From: Trileptium ribeirensis
Taxonomy: Eukaryota; Nematoda; Enoplea; Enoplida; Thoracostomopsidae
Assembly (NCBI GenBank): GCA_030248225.1
Contig: JASANE010019403.1
Location: 39,811-103,810, forward strand
DNA: 64,000 bases
Reading direction: 5' to 3'
The translations under genes were made by a program, and so were the position numbers. Under the pieces are notes generated by a model. That model saw only the letters and a program-made list of their open reading frames with translations, was not told the origin of the DNA and did no database searches. Below, piece after piece: positions 1-11,186 of the stretch; the stretch's first letter is position 1, and each line of letters begins with the position of its first letter.

Positions 1-196
1 GAAGCCCTTCTTCTCTGTGAAGACGCCATAATAGAAACAAATTGCAATACCCAAAGAAATTGTAAATAATAAATATGCTGTTCCAACGCAATCTTGGGCT
101 CAGTATGATCAAACTGGTTTAAATGTGATCACAGTTTGTTAAAAGGTGCGTACGTTTTTGTACGTTTGAACAGTTTCCAAATTAAAATGTTTTTAG

Positions 197-369
197 TCAC
201 GTTCGCTGATTCGACAAGGTAGGAACGCAGACGACGCTAGCAACAATAGTTTCTTCAAGACACGAAGACTTCTAAGGAGCAGTGATGCTGATTCCAGCGG
301 GATGGCTTTCAATGGCACTGGCAATAGCAGTTGGCTTAAAGCTAATGCAGCTGCTGACCGAGATGATTC
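197..369 (+). CDS. Weak candidate internal exon, Ser/Arg/Asn-rich
   Basis: An open stretch follows an acceptor-like TTTTTAG and runs in one frame to a TGA near 432, with a donor-like GTATGA at 370. It would encode a low-complexity peptide rich in Ser, Arg, Asn and Asp, including FFKTRRLLRSSDADSSG. The codons look more coding-like than the surrounding AT-rich DNA. CDC27 proteins have a long disordered Ser/Thr-rich linker between their N-terminal and C-terminal TPR blocks, and this segment lies upstream of confirmed CDC27 exons on the same strand, so it could belong to that linker. There is no diagnostic motif and an alternative donor exists at 219 (AAG|GTAGGA). This is a guess. Confidence 0.18.
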
Positions 370-1165
370 GTATGAGTCACATATTCGACATTCGGCAACA
401 AGGCGCCGTCAGATTCGATCGTGAACACTATTCGGGCAACTGCCTTTAGTTGATTACGGCTTATTGGAGAAATCGTAGTATACATTTTGTATGATCTCAT
501 TATGCTTTTTTAAGGATGATGCTCTCGTGATTGTATTGGTAAATTCATTGTTATGTTGACACAAGATATGCTTAGTGACGGTTAAAGATCACTCTTGTCA
601 CTGATATTCGAGAAAAGAAATGTGTGCAGGAATTATCTACTTGCTGTTTGCACTGTTTACTTACAAGGTTCACATTGACACCGCTTTCATAACAATTTCA
701 GCAGCTAATAAATCGTAATTTTCGTACCGATAACTTAAAACTCTTGTAGCTGCTATTACCATGTTTTTAGGTCATATAATTACTCCGGTTATAAGCATAA
801 CTGCATACACCCGTTAAGTCGTGCTTGTCGGCCAATGTAGTTACTGCGCGCATAGTCGCAACAGCATAAGTAGTATTTTTGTATCAATAGTTGCTTCACA
901 CCTAATCAATATTGCTGCAACTGCTGAAATCTTGCTTTTAGTGTCAGCATATGCTTTATGCAATACCATTCATACAACTTTATTGTGAAATAGCGCTATC
1001 GCGATGGCCGCGGATTTTTAGTAATACCACGTTAGCAGTTTAAAATGTAACCATATGCTCTTCCTGTGTATACAATCATTACCTTCTCAGTTGGTTTAAT
1101 GACTAATGTAGCGATATTGGTAGTCGATGTTAAAGAGTTAACCATGCTTCTAATTAAGGTGTTTC

Positions 1166-1290
1166 GGTCGACAGGTGGGTCTGGACCCAAACATTTGTAC
1201 GTGGACCCAAAATATTTTTGAGGGACCCACGCTGGACTCAGATTCAGAGACATTGGGTTAGCTAATAAATTTTAATAGGTTTGTGTTTAC
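1166..1290 (+). repeat. Fragment of the GGACCC-rich foldback family
   Basis: The text resembles 16500-16600. It contains GTGGGTCTGGACCCAAACAT, then a second GTGGACCCAAAATATTTTT block, then a GACATTGGGTTAGCTAATAAATT tract equivalent to GACATAGGGTCTACTAATAAATT in the arm. It is therefore a diverged solo piece of the element that forms the 13.7/16.7 kb inverted repeat. Confidence 0.6.
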
Positions 1291-1502
1291 TTTGGGTCAT
1301 ACGTAATACGAAATCTCTTCATAACTTAATTATCAACTTACGTAATAAGCCGATTAATATAGTTTAGAAATATATACAAAATATAGATAGCGCGCTAGAT
1401 CTTCACAAACCACAGATGCTGTGCACCTGACAAAGGTGTACATAAAATTTGGTCTAATCTTTTGCAGTTGGAGGTGGTGTAAATTTATTATGGCTATGTA
1501 AT

Positions 1503-1572
1503 TGCAAAATTGTAAATCTGGTGCCAGCGTTTACTGTCTGGACCCAAAAGAAATTTGCTGGACCAGGGTCCA
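1503..1572 (+). repeat. Second small fragment of the same family
   Basis: AAATTGTAAATCTGGTGCCAGCGTTTACTGTCTGGACCC resembles 16779-16812 (AATTGTAAGCTTGGAGCCAGCGTTTAAGGTCTGGGCCC) just outside the right foldback arm. It is short and diverged. Confidence 0.4.
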
Positions 1573-3209
1573 TTTTGAAAAAATACCCTACTTCTATCCA
1601 AAGAATAGGAATATGCTTTGGCAAGGAGATGAACGGGGCGACAGGAATTCTGGACATCCGCCCAACGTAAAAATACTGAAATTCAAACAATTGGTCACTC
1701 GATATTTGCGGTTCATAATATTCGAATTGTGTTCGCTTTTGTGTTATACATTTAACAGTGATGTTCTGATGCACAAACTGTCATAGAATGTTTATCACGT
1801 GATTTACAGTATTCGCCAGAAATGGCTGTTGCATTTCGATTGAAATAACATCGGATACAAATCGGGCAAAATTTGTTTCTAGTGCCGAACAGATGTCGGA
1901 TTAACTATAAGAACGCGATTAACAAATTCGACCTCTCGAACACCTTTCGAAGAAATTTTTGCATTTTTCGAGCGAACAGCACTCATTTCTGGCAAGAACT
2001 AACATATACCTATTATAACAGTGGGTGTTGCTTTTAACATTAATGCATGTTATTACATATTTAGCCTTTCAAGTTGTTAGCCCGACTAGTATTTCCTGTG
2101 CTCGCGTTTTACTCGTGGTTTTATGTTATTTAAGTTTTAATTCTCGATAATCGTATTGTTTTTATGTTAAGCTAAGACCATCAATTTTTGACCGAAGAGA
2201 TACTGAGCTGACTTACTTTGTTGTAATGGTTTTTATTGTTTTGCGTTTACTGCAAAACAGTTTAGTTCAAATGTATGGAACTAACATTCACAACCTAATA
2301 ACATTCACACATCTGTAGCGCTGTAAATTTGACTACAGTCCATTTACTACGTTTGCGAAAAAATTCTTTTATAAATTCAATTTTTGTCTGTAATTAATAG
2401 ATATATCCTGGACATCGGTGGTAGCCATCGACCTAAAGCACTGTCTGTGGTTGACGTATATTCATGAAAATTTTCGTATATTGTGAGTATGTTTGCAGTG
2501 ATGAAGTTTGTCAATATGTAGGGATTGTTGATTGAAGTCTACAGATATAGAACTGTTAACACTCTAAACTTCATTGTTTCTATTATTTACGTCTTTACTA
2601 ATGGAGATTAATTGTCAGATTAACCAGTAAACGTATTTATATAATATTAAAACAGTTCGATATTTATTGCCACCACAATCTGTAAATAGGGAAACATGTT
2701 CACACAATAGTTCCATTTTGCAAAAAAAAAATGAATGTGGGACAAGGTAGTCTTCAATAATGGTTTCTGGTACGGGCCATGCTAAAAATGCTGTCGAAAT
2801 TTCAACAGGCAATCGAACACTCCAGATTGTATTGTTCAGAAAGTTGTTCTCGAACAGATGGCGAAGACTTCATGAGTATGTTATTTGTTTACATTGTTAT
2901 TTATTTTTTGTAAATTGGTTCTAAGCTACGTTTGCAACGTCGTTATGCAGAAGATATATGCAAATACGCTCGATCTCCGATTAAATGTACCTCAATTATT
3001 AAAAGCTCGAAAATTAATCCCGTTTCGAATGTACAGCGAGTAATATAACGATAAACATTTGTAAACCTAAACATAAATCGGTTATAAAGTGATTTAAAAA
3101 TAGGCTTGAGAAATATTTTAAAAATAAGCTCGGTTTTATTTTAACTGGCATGGGCAGTTTTCACAGCTTCAGATACTGTGTTTCATTGGTGGTCTGCCGA
3201 TACCGTTCT

Positions 3210-3420
3210 TGCGGTTAAATAACTTTCCTCACGGCGAGCACAGGATTTTCTAGGTGGGACACAACGTAAGCCCACAACTGTTTACGCAACCATGTACTCC
3301 GCTTTTCAGTCATTTCGCGCAAGGGGTATGCGTCGTTGCACGGGTGGGGGGAAGGCCACTTGTGCCTCCTGGTTCGCATCTGCGCCCCGCGAACCACGAT
3401 TTTGTACTAAACATCTGTGA
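3210..3420. other. Local GC-rich island of unknown role
   Basis: This stretch is clearly richer in G and C than its flanks and is open in frames on both strands (3254-3511 on + and 3215-3397 on -). A TTTTCTAG acceptor-like site sits at about 3253. Neither translation matches a family I know. It could be an exon, a CpG-rich regulatory island or part of an old transposon. Confidence 0.2.
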
Positions 3421-3511
3421 AACGTCAACCGTTTCCAGTGAAGTACAGTTACAATCAGAATTAAGTGCTAATAAAATAGAACGCATACAAGATCGAAAGA
3501 AAACGCACTAG

Positions 3512-3780
3512 ATCGATTTTCGTTTAAACGAAATTCGTTAAATAATTAAACGCAAGCCAACATTTTTTATTAAAATATTGTTTATTTTAACATAATCGAA
3601 ATTCGGTAAATTAAACGCGAAGTAACATTTTTTAGCAAATTATTTTTTTGGTCTGACGCAATCGAAATTCATTGAATTAATCGACTTTCCTTTAAACGCA
3701 AACAATCCAAATCGAACGAAACTTCGATCCATTTTTGAACACTTAATTCGATTGTAACTGTACGCTTTTGATTCAATGTA
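3512..3780. repeat. Degenerate short repeats with a palindrome
   Basis: Variants of AATCGAAATTCG-TTAAAT-TAAACGC recur at roughly 60-80 bp intervals. A perfect palindrome, TTCGTTTAAACGAA, lies near 3520. This looks like an eroded tandem repeat. Confidence 0.4.
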
Positions 3781-6700
3781 GTACACGCTCTTTTCAAAGA
3801 AAATATATTTCTTGGGATACTAGGTGAACTTGGAAGAAAACTCTGCATTGCATTAGCGGATGTTCGGAGCTGTCCGGATACTGTGCTGTTGAGCTGACTT
3901 GATTGTAAATGATACTCTGCGTTATTGTTACGCTACATGTCATAATATTGTTGTATTATGCTGTCACTACCTTCGTTTGCTTGGGATTTAGCATATAATG
4001 CAACGCTGCATAATAATCGTTACTGTTGCTGTTGTGTATACATTGCATTTTGGCGTATTATTTAGACTGCCAGCCAAGTGTTTTGTATTTTATGATTTTG
4101 CAATGTCTAAATTGTCTATTTCACAGTGCTTGTGGAATTCTCATATTTGATATATCAGTCATTGCTCCTTATATTAGATTTGACCAACCTATACAAAATT
4201 GGCTAATCCAGCATAAGCTGTAGTGCTTAGTGCGCTGCGCACTGTAGTAACAGATACGAACCTATTGTGCTAAGTGCTTATGTATATATTTTAAATATAA
4301 ATGTTACTTTAGTAACGTTATTGACCTCTTGCGTGTGCTTCTGTTTGGATATTGCAAAACGAAATCCTGGTATCGTAAAACTAAAACAAAATTACCAAGT
4401 CTATAAATGGGCAGTTTCACCAAAAGTCGATGACAGTCGACTGCTGAAGAGTGGTGCTCCAGCTTTTCCGTATAATCGACAGCGGTACGTCGCGATCGTT
4501 TTTGGTTTTACCGAAGTGGACGATAAACTCGTGGGAGGACTATCCTCAGCAAATGTGACTCATCGTTTCGTGGTATCACGAACGTAGTAAACTCACAATT
4601 TTTATGGTAGTCAGCCTCTACCTTTAAGTGTCCGCTAAATATTCTAAGGCCGGTGTCTATAAAATGGGATGATTACTGAGCTCCTGCAGATTGTTAACAT
4701 TTATAATGTTATGCTGAATGTTTAGCGTTTTTATGTTTAAAATATTTATATTTGGTTTAACCGGGGAATAATATTGATCGCGTTTCTGAAACATGTACGA
4801 AAACTAACAATATAGTGTAGTGCCGCATATACATACTGTTATCCTTAACGGAAATGGCTTAGTTTCTGTTGATAAGTGGTATTACACCGAAGCTTGGAAT
4901 ATAAAGTTGTTTTATCTTGTTTTTACAAAAGTTTTAATTGCCTAGTTATGTTGCGAAAATTTAGCCTATTTGCTTTATGTGGATGGGCTAGTACTATGGT
5001 TCATACGCGAATTCATAATTAACTGCTATCTGATTTATCCCTATTTCACTAGATGCTACGGTTTGACCATTGGGCTGAAAGTAGCATTTTAATGGAAAAT
5101 GCAAGAATAAATATGTATAAAATTTACTTGGAGCTAGCTATATATTGAAAGTATAAAATAAGCATTTGAATCCTTAAACAGTAGTCTTGATAGTTGGATT
5201 TTCAAAATGCATTCGCAACCGATTGAATGTAATAGAATGAGACTAACCCTTTGCCTATAACTACTGTCACTAGGCTTCAATTTTGGCCAATTATGTGCTT
5301 CTGTCAAACTAACTCAGCAGCCGCGAGGGAAATAATGTTTGATGTGCTTAAGGTTTTCCACCCAACGGTTATTAAGACTTTTGTGACGTAGGTACTGCGA
5401 GTAAATATTCCTCATAGCTAAACGATAGATTAAAAGACGTGATCAGTTGAAATCTGGTGTTTTTCTTCTACCATTGACTAATACGATTTGTACAGCTTAA
5501 ACGTTTTGTGCTTGTGTGTCGTGCCGTGTTTTTCATATTAAAAGGATCACTTGCATTTAATGAGCGAATAACTTTTGGCCGGTTTTTAGTAAGCCAGCAG
5601 CTTATTTTTTAATTTTCTCATTATAGACTATACTCATGTATATCTATTATTGAAGAGAAGCTTTGTTTAATTATTACAGATCCATACTTTCAACATGGTT
5701 TACGGCTATACGCATTGAAATTGTGTAATGAGAGATTATTCGTTATGAAAACAAAATGAAAATCTTATAATTTTAGCTTATACATTTACTAACTAGACGG
5801 TTTGTAAGCTTGGACGTTAATTTTAATTCATAAATATGGATAGTAACAAGTTTAAAAACTGCATAAAAGATATTGATCTTATAGTAAATAAGAGGGTCGA
5901 AAACAGTGATATATATTATTTACTAACTAGACGGTTTGTAAATTTGGACGTTAGTTTTGATTGATAAATATAGTTAGTAACAAGATTCCATAAAATAACG
6001 AAATGCATAAAAGATATTAACCTTATAGTTTAAATAAGATGGGCGAAAACACCACCGCCTTTTGAAAGTGCAAATTATACGGATATTGAAGCAATATGAT
6101 ATGGTGACAATTTTGAAAGCTTTATAACCACTACCGGTGAAAAACGTTTCAGATCTAAAATATGTTTACAAAACTTAGCGTATACATCATCTGTAAATGA
6201 GGAAAAGTAATTCGTTTACAAGAAAGTAGCGTTGCATTTCGAACATAGCATCTAAAAGCACGACTTGATGTATCACTATTTTAGTGCCATGTAGTCAAAT
6301 GTAATACCCACTAAATGTTTCGTTAGTTTCGGCCCACGAATAATATTCCCTTGCTAGTTATTTACTTGAAACAATCGGTGTGCTCAAATATGACACGTTG
6401 CGCTTGTAGTTGATTTCCATACCCCACCCAGGTATAAAATCTGGCACTTGATTTTTTCACTCGCTATGTTTCAAACCATTTTTAGATTAACTTTTTAGTG
6501 CTCTGTATGGCTATTATGTCGTTTCTAGGTGTGTTAATATACATTTCTACACCATCTACAAATATTTTGGAATTTACACGATAAGCGAGAAATGCTGCTT
6601 ATATTGTGGTCTATTTTTCTGGACATTTGACCCCGCAAGAACTAGAACTTAACCCTTAGTTAGTATGAGCAGCGAGACACGGAACATGAAAGTAAGTCCT

Positions 6701-7590
6701 GTTCACAAGCTATAGAGCTGTTTTCAATCTACTGCTCGTATCCTCAAGACTTCGCAAAGAGCATGAAGTTGCGGTATTCTCCAATTTTACGAAGTGCTTC
6801 GAAAGGGTTAGTACATGGTATTTGGTTTGGACTAAATTTAGTTGTGAAATTATAAATCCCGTTTCCACTATTTTAATTACATATCTAACTTTTTGCTCAG
6901 TTGCACAACTTTCATGTGTGTTTTAAGACTATAATGCTGCGCTAAAAAACGGTTATTGTATCGATTTGTAGCTGCTAGCAAATATGTTTCTAGTAGTGAA
7001 ATATCGCGTAAAACAGTGTTCAACATAATTTACGGTAGCTCGATAACGATTAAGCTGAAATTCTAAGTTTGAATCATCAAACCAAATTACGGTCACTTAG
7101 CTAGTTTATTGTAGGACTGCTGTATACTGCTAAAGTGGAAGATACAAAAGGCATAGGAGCTTTGTTTACTACAGTCTGGGTTCCCAATACACCATTTGTT
7201 TTGATAAGGGAGGAGATCGGTGAAGATTTTGTGTTAACGAAGGGGACCAGTAAAATTACCACGCTTTTCTTAGCTGAAAATAAGATATTTGCAGCAACAG
7301 CTTTAATGGAACTCGATGCTAAGGTGGGCTCGGGTACTGCTCCTCGCCCCTAAATCCAAAAAATGTTGCTAATTATGAGCAAGTTGTTTAAATTGTGGAA
7401 AATTAAATGTTCGTAATACAGAAAGTGTGATTTTCCAAAAATTTCGACATTTACTTCCCTCTCACGACGGAGCTAGCGCAGGACACATATTCTAACATCC
7501 TGCCGATTGGAATTTTTCTCACACTGTAATCAAGGTCATACAATACACACTATGTTTGTCCCCACTGGCATGCCGTCACTTCCCGCATAA
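3781..7590. other. AT-rich sequence without a recognised gene
   Basis: Two open frames have slightly coding-like composition: 4267-4587 (+), which ends in a Val/Asp-rich stretch, and 7135-7353 (+). Neither has a domain or a paired splice site that I can defend. A tandem duplication at 5784-6057 is listed separately. Confidence 0.4.
5784..6057. repeat. Two-copy tandem duplication, period 134 bp
   Basis: ATTTACTAACTAGACGGTTT begins at 5784 and again at 5918. Both copies then share the sequence GTAA-CTTGGACGTTA, a GCATAAAAGATATT block and a final GGGCGAAAACA. The copies have diverged by scattered substitutions and small indels, so the duplication is old. Confidence 0.8.
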
Positions 7591-7599
7591 ACGATGAGT

Positions 7600-8200
7600 T
7601 AGCTACTTTGTTCAAATTATGTGACGATGTGTCTGATGCTGTCAAATCGATTTGGACCGCTAATGGAAACGACATCTATTTAAAAATGCTGGAGTTCTCT
7701 GAAGATTAACATCACGGTAGCTATTGACGGCGGTTTACAGCGAAAGATATGCATAAGAATAGCTGCAATGCCTAGTGACCTAAGCGTCGCTGTAGCCAAA
7801 CACTGAATCCCGCAATGACTCACATTAGGGAGAGGTCCCTCTGCGCAAGCGCGTCTTTGCCGAAAACATCAAAGAGGATAAACAATGGATTCTCGATGTC
7901 ATAGCGTCTGAATTGTTGAAACCTTGTGCCGGACATGATACGTGGAAAGTCTTCCGTCTGACCAAAATCTAACCCAATCGTAGCGCACACTTCAAGGTAT
8001 AATAAGCGATGGTGACGAACGCTCACAAGCTACATACTCTGCGCAGCGGGAAAGGTGACGGCATCACTTCAATGCGCTCCTGAGTCGTGGTGCTCCTGAT
8101 CACCCTTTTTATGAGGATCTGGCGTTTGCGTGGTTTTAGAAATGCAGTTGCACCACCTCGCCTGCGTTCTAAATCATTTAAGTCTTCAGATGACTACGAA
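7600..8200. other. Unclassified segment with coding-like patches
   Basis: Short patches are open and GC-richer than their surroundings: 7615-7709 on + (ends in MLEFSED), 7820-8026 on - and 8110-8250 on +. The alternation of strands and frames is what a decayed transposon looks like, but no transposase, RT or integrase motif is recognisable. Confidence 0.25.
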
Positions 8201-8299
8201 ACGGACAGGTGGGCGCTTACGGGATTCCTCCTGAATGCTATAAAGCAGGTAATACCGCACTAACGAAGCATCTTCACGGGTTGATTGCTAAAATGGAGC

Positions 8300-8402
8300 G
8301 GACACAAATATCAAACTGGAGATGGCACCATTATCAAACTGCATGGGGGAACAATATCAAACTGGAGGAGCACCAATATCAAACTGGAGAGAACACCATC
8401 TT
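8300..8402 (+). repeat. Short tandem repeat of about 22 bp
   Basis: The core ATATCAAACTGGAG recurs about five times at intervals of roughly 20-25 bp. Variants include ATTATCAAACTGCATG and the spacer GAGCACCA. The repeat sits inside an open frame (8209-8502) that is probably not a gene. Confidence 0.75.
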
Positions 8403-8519
8403 GTATTACGGCATCTTAGATGGTGAGCGACGGACACCTAGCTTTATTTTACCTTCATGTATTCAGAGAGTGTTGTTGGCCCACATTGAGAGGGTTGTTT
8501 GAATAAATTTTCACTGAAA

Positions 8520-10135
8520 GTTATTCCACAGAGTATCAAGCATTTTTACGTGGTATGGAGCACCCTACAACCACATGTTGCCATGACTCCATACAGCGGA
8601 CCCGTCAAAGCTCTCCAAGGATAACTTTCAGTGGAAACTAGCATTAAGGGTTACTGCTATTTTCTTCGGACCGCCTGTATACAAACGGACGCCCACCACG
8701 CGACGGGTATACTCTTGTCGTTGGGTTGGCCAACTCAGGTTTAAACTGGACTTTTGTTTGAAAATTGCAGCTTTAAATTAAAGGTCTTACTCATTGGTAG
8801 TTCCGAGCGACTTGAGGGATAAATAAACTGAGGTGGAAGTAGAACCAGACCACACATTGTGGTTGGGGAACTGAAGGAGCCAGCTTAAATTTTGAGGCTG
8901 GTAAAAACGAAAGGGCTGTTGCGAAATTGGGTGTACATCTACGCAAGCTTTTTGCTCAGCAGCAGTTTGCGCGGCATGTTGATAAATGTTTTGGAGAAGT
9001 GATTTTAGACTTTTATTTTTTGCTACTTTTATAGTACCGTAATCTCGCAACTGTTTTATTTTGCTATAATTTTAATTATTGTCTCCTCCTGCTTTAATAT
9101 CTATTGTTTCTCAATTAAAATATTACCCAATTATTTACGTTATCCCAATTTCAATTATATCTCTACCCCAATCATAGCATTGTTTTCCAAAAACATCCAA
9201 TAAAAATTCATGTTCATTTTACAAAATAGAGAGTTTTTTAATTAATCAAGATGATCATCTGTTGACAACAGCTCTATATAAACTAGCTGTACAGCTAAAA
9301 ATTCACGATTTTAGTCAAAACAAATTCAGTTTTTCGACTCGACAATGGCAGCTGCCTTTTCGAAACACTTTGTGCAAACCCATACTAGTCCCAGTGCACC
9401 CCTGGGATGAAGCTGATTTTACTCGGTGGGAGAAGAATATACAGGAACCGCCCTTAAACGTGGATATGTATTTAATTCAGGGTTTTATAAAATTTGTTGC
9501 TATGAGTTCAAGCACGGTGTTTGAACGGTCGCTCAGGCAAAATTGTGGGTGTCGTTGCAGATGGTACCTATGTTGTTACAGCTATCATTTCCACCACACG
9601 GAAAGAAGTCTAATGAAATGCACCTATTATTAACTTATTCTGACAACATAAGACCTAGTATCCCAACCACCCTTTCAAGAGCCACCTATATACTGTAAAT
9701 AAGATACAATAAACATTAAGGCATATTACACAGGTGGATGGGAGGCATATGGAGATGTCAGGACCCCACAAAGACACTTTAGCATGGCAAAAAACTACAT
9801 TTTGATGTTTTGTCTGTTGCCACTCTACTTTTTATACAGATGTGTATTAAATTTCACAGCTGATACATACCATGCTACATTAATTACAGTTATGCATTTT
9901 CGTGTGCATAAACAAAGCTAAAGACATCAGCCCGTTGTGTTTGTGGTTCAGGACTTAATACGTACCCCAGCTTATGCACATAAAGCTTTCGTGATTGTGT
10001 CTAAGTAAAATCTAAGGGCTTCAGTTCTTAAATTCTTGGCATTCACCATCTAGTAGGATGATCTGATTGTCACATCATTATTATTTTTATATATATGTGT
10101 GTATATTACGTTTAATTTATTTATCAAGTATTATG
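8520..10135. other. No recognised gene
   Basis: Open frames at 8787-9050 (-) and 9262-9633 (+) carry no family motif that I know. The + frame includes WDEADFTRWEKNIQEPP and ends in a Cys/Arg/Tyr-rich run. It may be a broken mobile-element ORF. The remainder is AT-rich. Confidence 0.3.
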
Positions 10136-10139
10136 ACAA

Positions 10140-10450
10140 TAGTGGTAGTACAAAGACTGCTTAGCGGTGGTTCTGTAAGTAGTATAACTGTTTTGGTTCA
10201 CTAAGTAGTAGAGAAAAGTGATGTTTCCAGAATTAGTACTATAACTGTGGTGGTTTTGAAACAGGTAGAAAAAAGTAAAGATTCAACAGCACAGTAGTAC
10301 AACAGTAGTTTTGTTTTAATTAGTAGAAAAAGTATTGGTTCTACAATTATCATAATAACGGTTATTCTGTACCAAAGTAGTAGAAAATTCAGGGGTCCTG
10401 ACAGTAGTAGAAAATGTAGGGGTTCTGTGGAGTAGTACAAATATATAATA
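10140..10450. repeat. Degenerate AGTAGTAGAAAA-type repeat tract
   Basis: AGTAGTAGAAAA or a close variant followed by a GGTTCTG-like block recurs roughly every 35-60 bp, for example near 10203, 10262, 10320, 10376 and 10404. The tract ends just before a TATATAATATATATG run. Confidence 0.6.
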
Positions 10451-10667
10451 TATATGTTGCATGCCCTCACCATTTTTATCCGGACTTGGGACCGGCTCAC
10501 TTAATTTTGGCGCTCGGAAGTTATTTCGCTAATAATTAATTTCATGGTATTTACATCAAATACGTGTAAATTGAACTTTTGGTCCGGAGACCAATTAGTA
10601 CGGCACAACAGATGCGTGCAACGATACAAGTACATTTTAATTGTGATTTTTTTACCGAAAGTATTCA

Positions 10668-10937
10668 ATGGAGCGACATAGACGATACCACAAGTGTTTG
10701 CCACCCTCCATATTACGAACACGACCACCCAAACCCCATTACCACGATATTACCAATAACTTAAAAGTAAAACGTTTAAAACTGCAACATCGACAGCTAC
10801 AGCGGCAACTACAGGAGCTGCACCAACAAGTGCAAATGGTAGAACAGCAACAACTGACAGTAGTACAGCAGCAACAGGCTACCATGGAGAAAGTATTGGC
10901 AAACAAGGGTAGAACAAACAAAGCATATAACGCGTGA
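10668..10937 (+). pseudogene. Gln-rich coiled-coil ORF upstream of the polymerase remnant
   Basis: This 89-codon frame ends in a strongly Gln/Leu-rich amphipathic segment (QRQLQELHQQVQMVEQQQ), predicted to form a coiled coil. It arises from CAG/CAA-rich DNA, so repeat expansion could explain it without selection. It lies about 250 bp upstream of the first polymerase-like frame and on the same strand, and it may belong to the same mobile element. I do not recognise the protein. Confidence 0.25.
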
Positions 10938-11186
10938 GCCGATGCTTGCACCAAACTAACAATTTTAAAAAACTAAATTTAGATTGGCAACCTTAGTGGA
11001 CTAAACAAAAACCATGAGACCTGAAAATGCATAAAAGAGATGAAATGCTATTTAAAGAGTTATTATTTAGCACCTAAGACTGATCTTAGCGATATAATTA
11101 CATTTTGTAATGGTAGCCGCTACCGTTTGTGGAGTTCACTCAACAAAAACAATTACCGTGACATTAAATTATGGAGTAGCGTATAA

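Larger units (their letters stand above)
435..3200. other. AT-rich noncoding sequence with transposon scraps
   Basis: No convincing gene is visible. Short open frames on both strands lack motifs. Two fragments of the foldback family seen at 13.7-16.7 kb lie here (1166-1290 and 1503-1572). The rest is unremarkable AT-rich sequence, probably intronic or intergenic. Confidence 0.5.

Noticed and set aside
4267..4587. 106-codon ORF as a gene
   Set aside because: Slightly coding-like ending, but no domain, no splice partner and an AT-rich first half. Kept only as a note.
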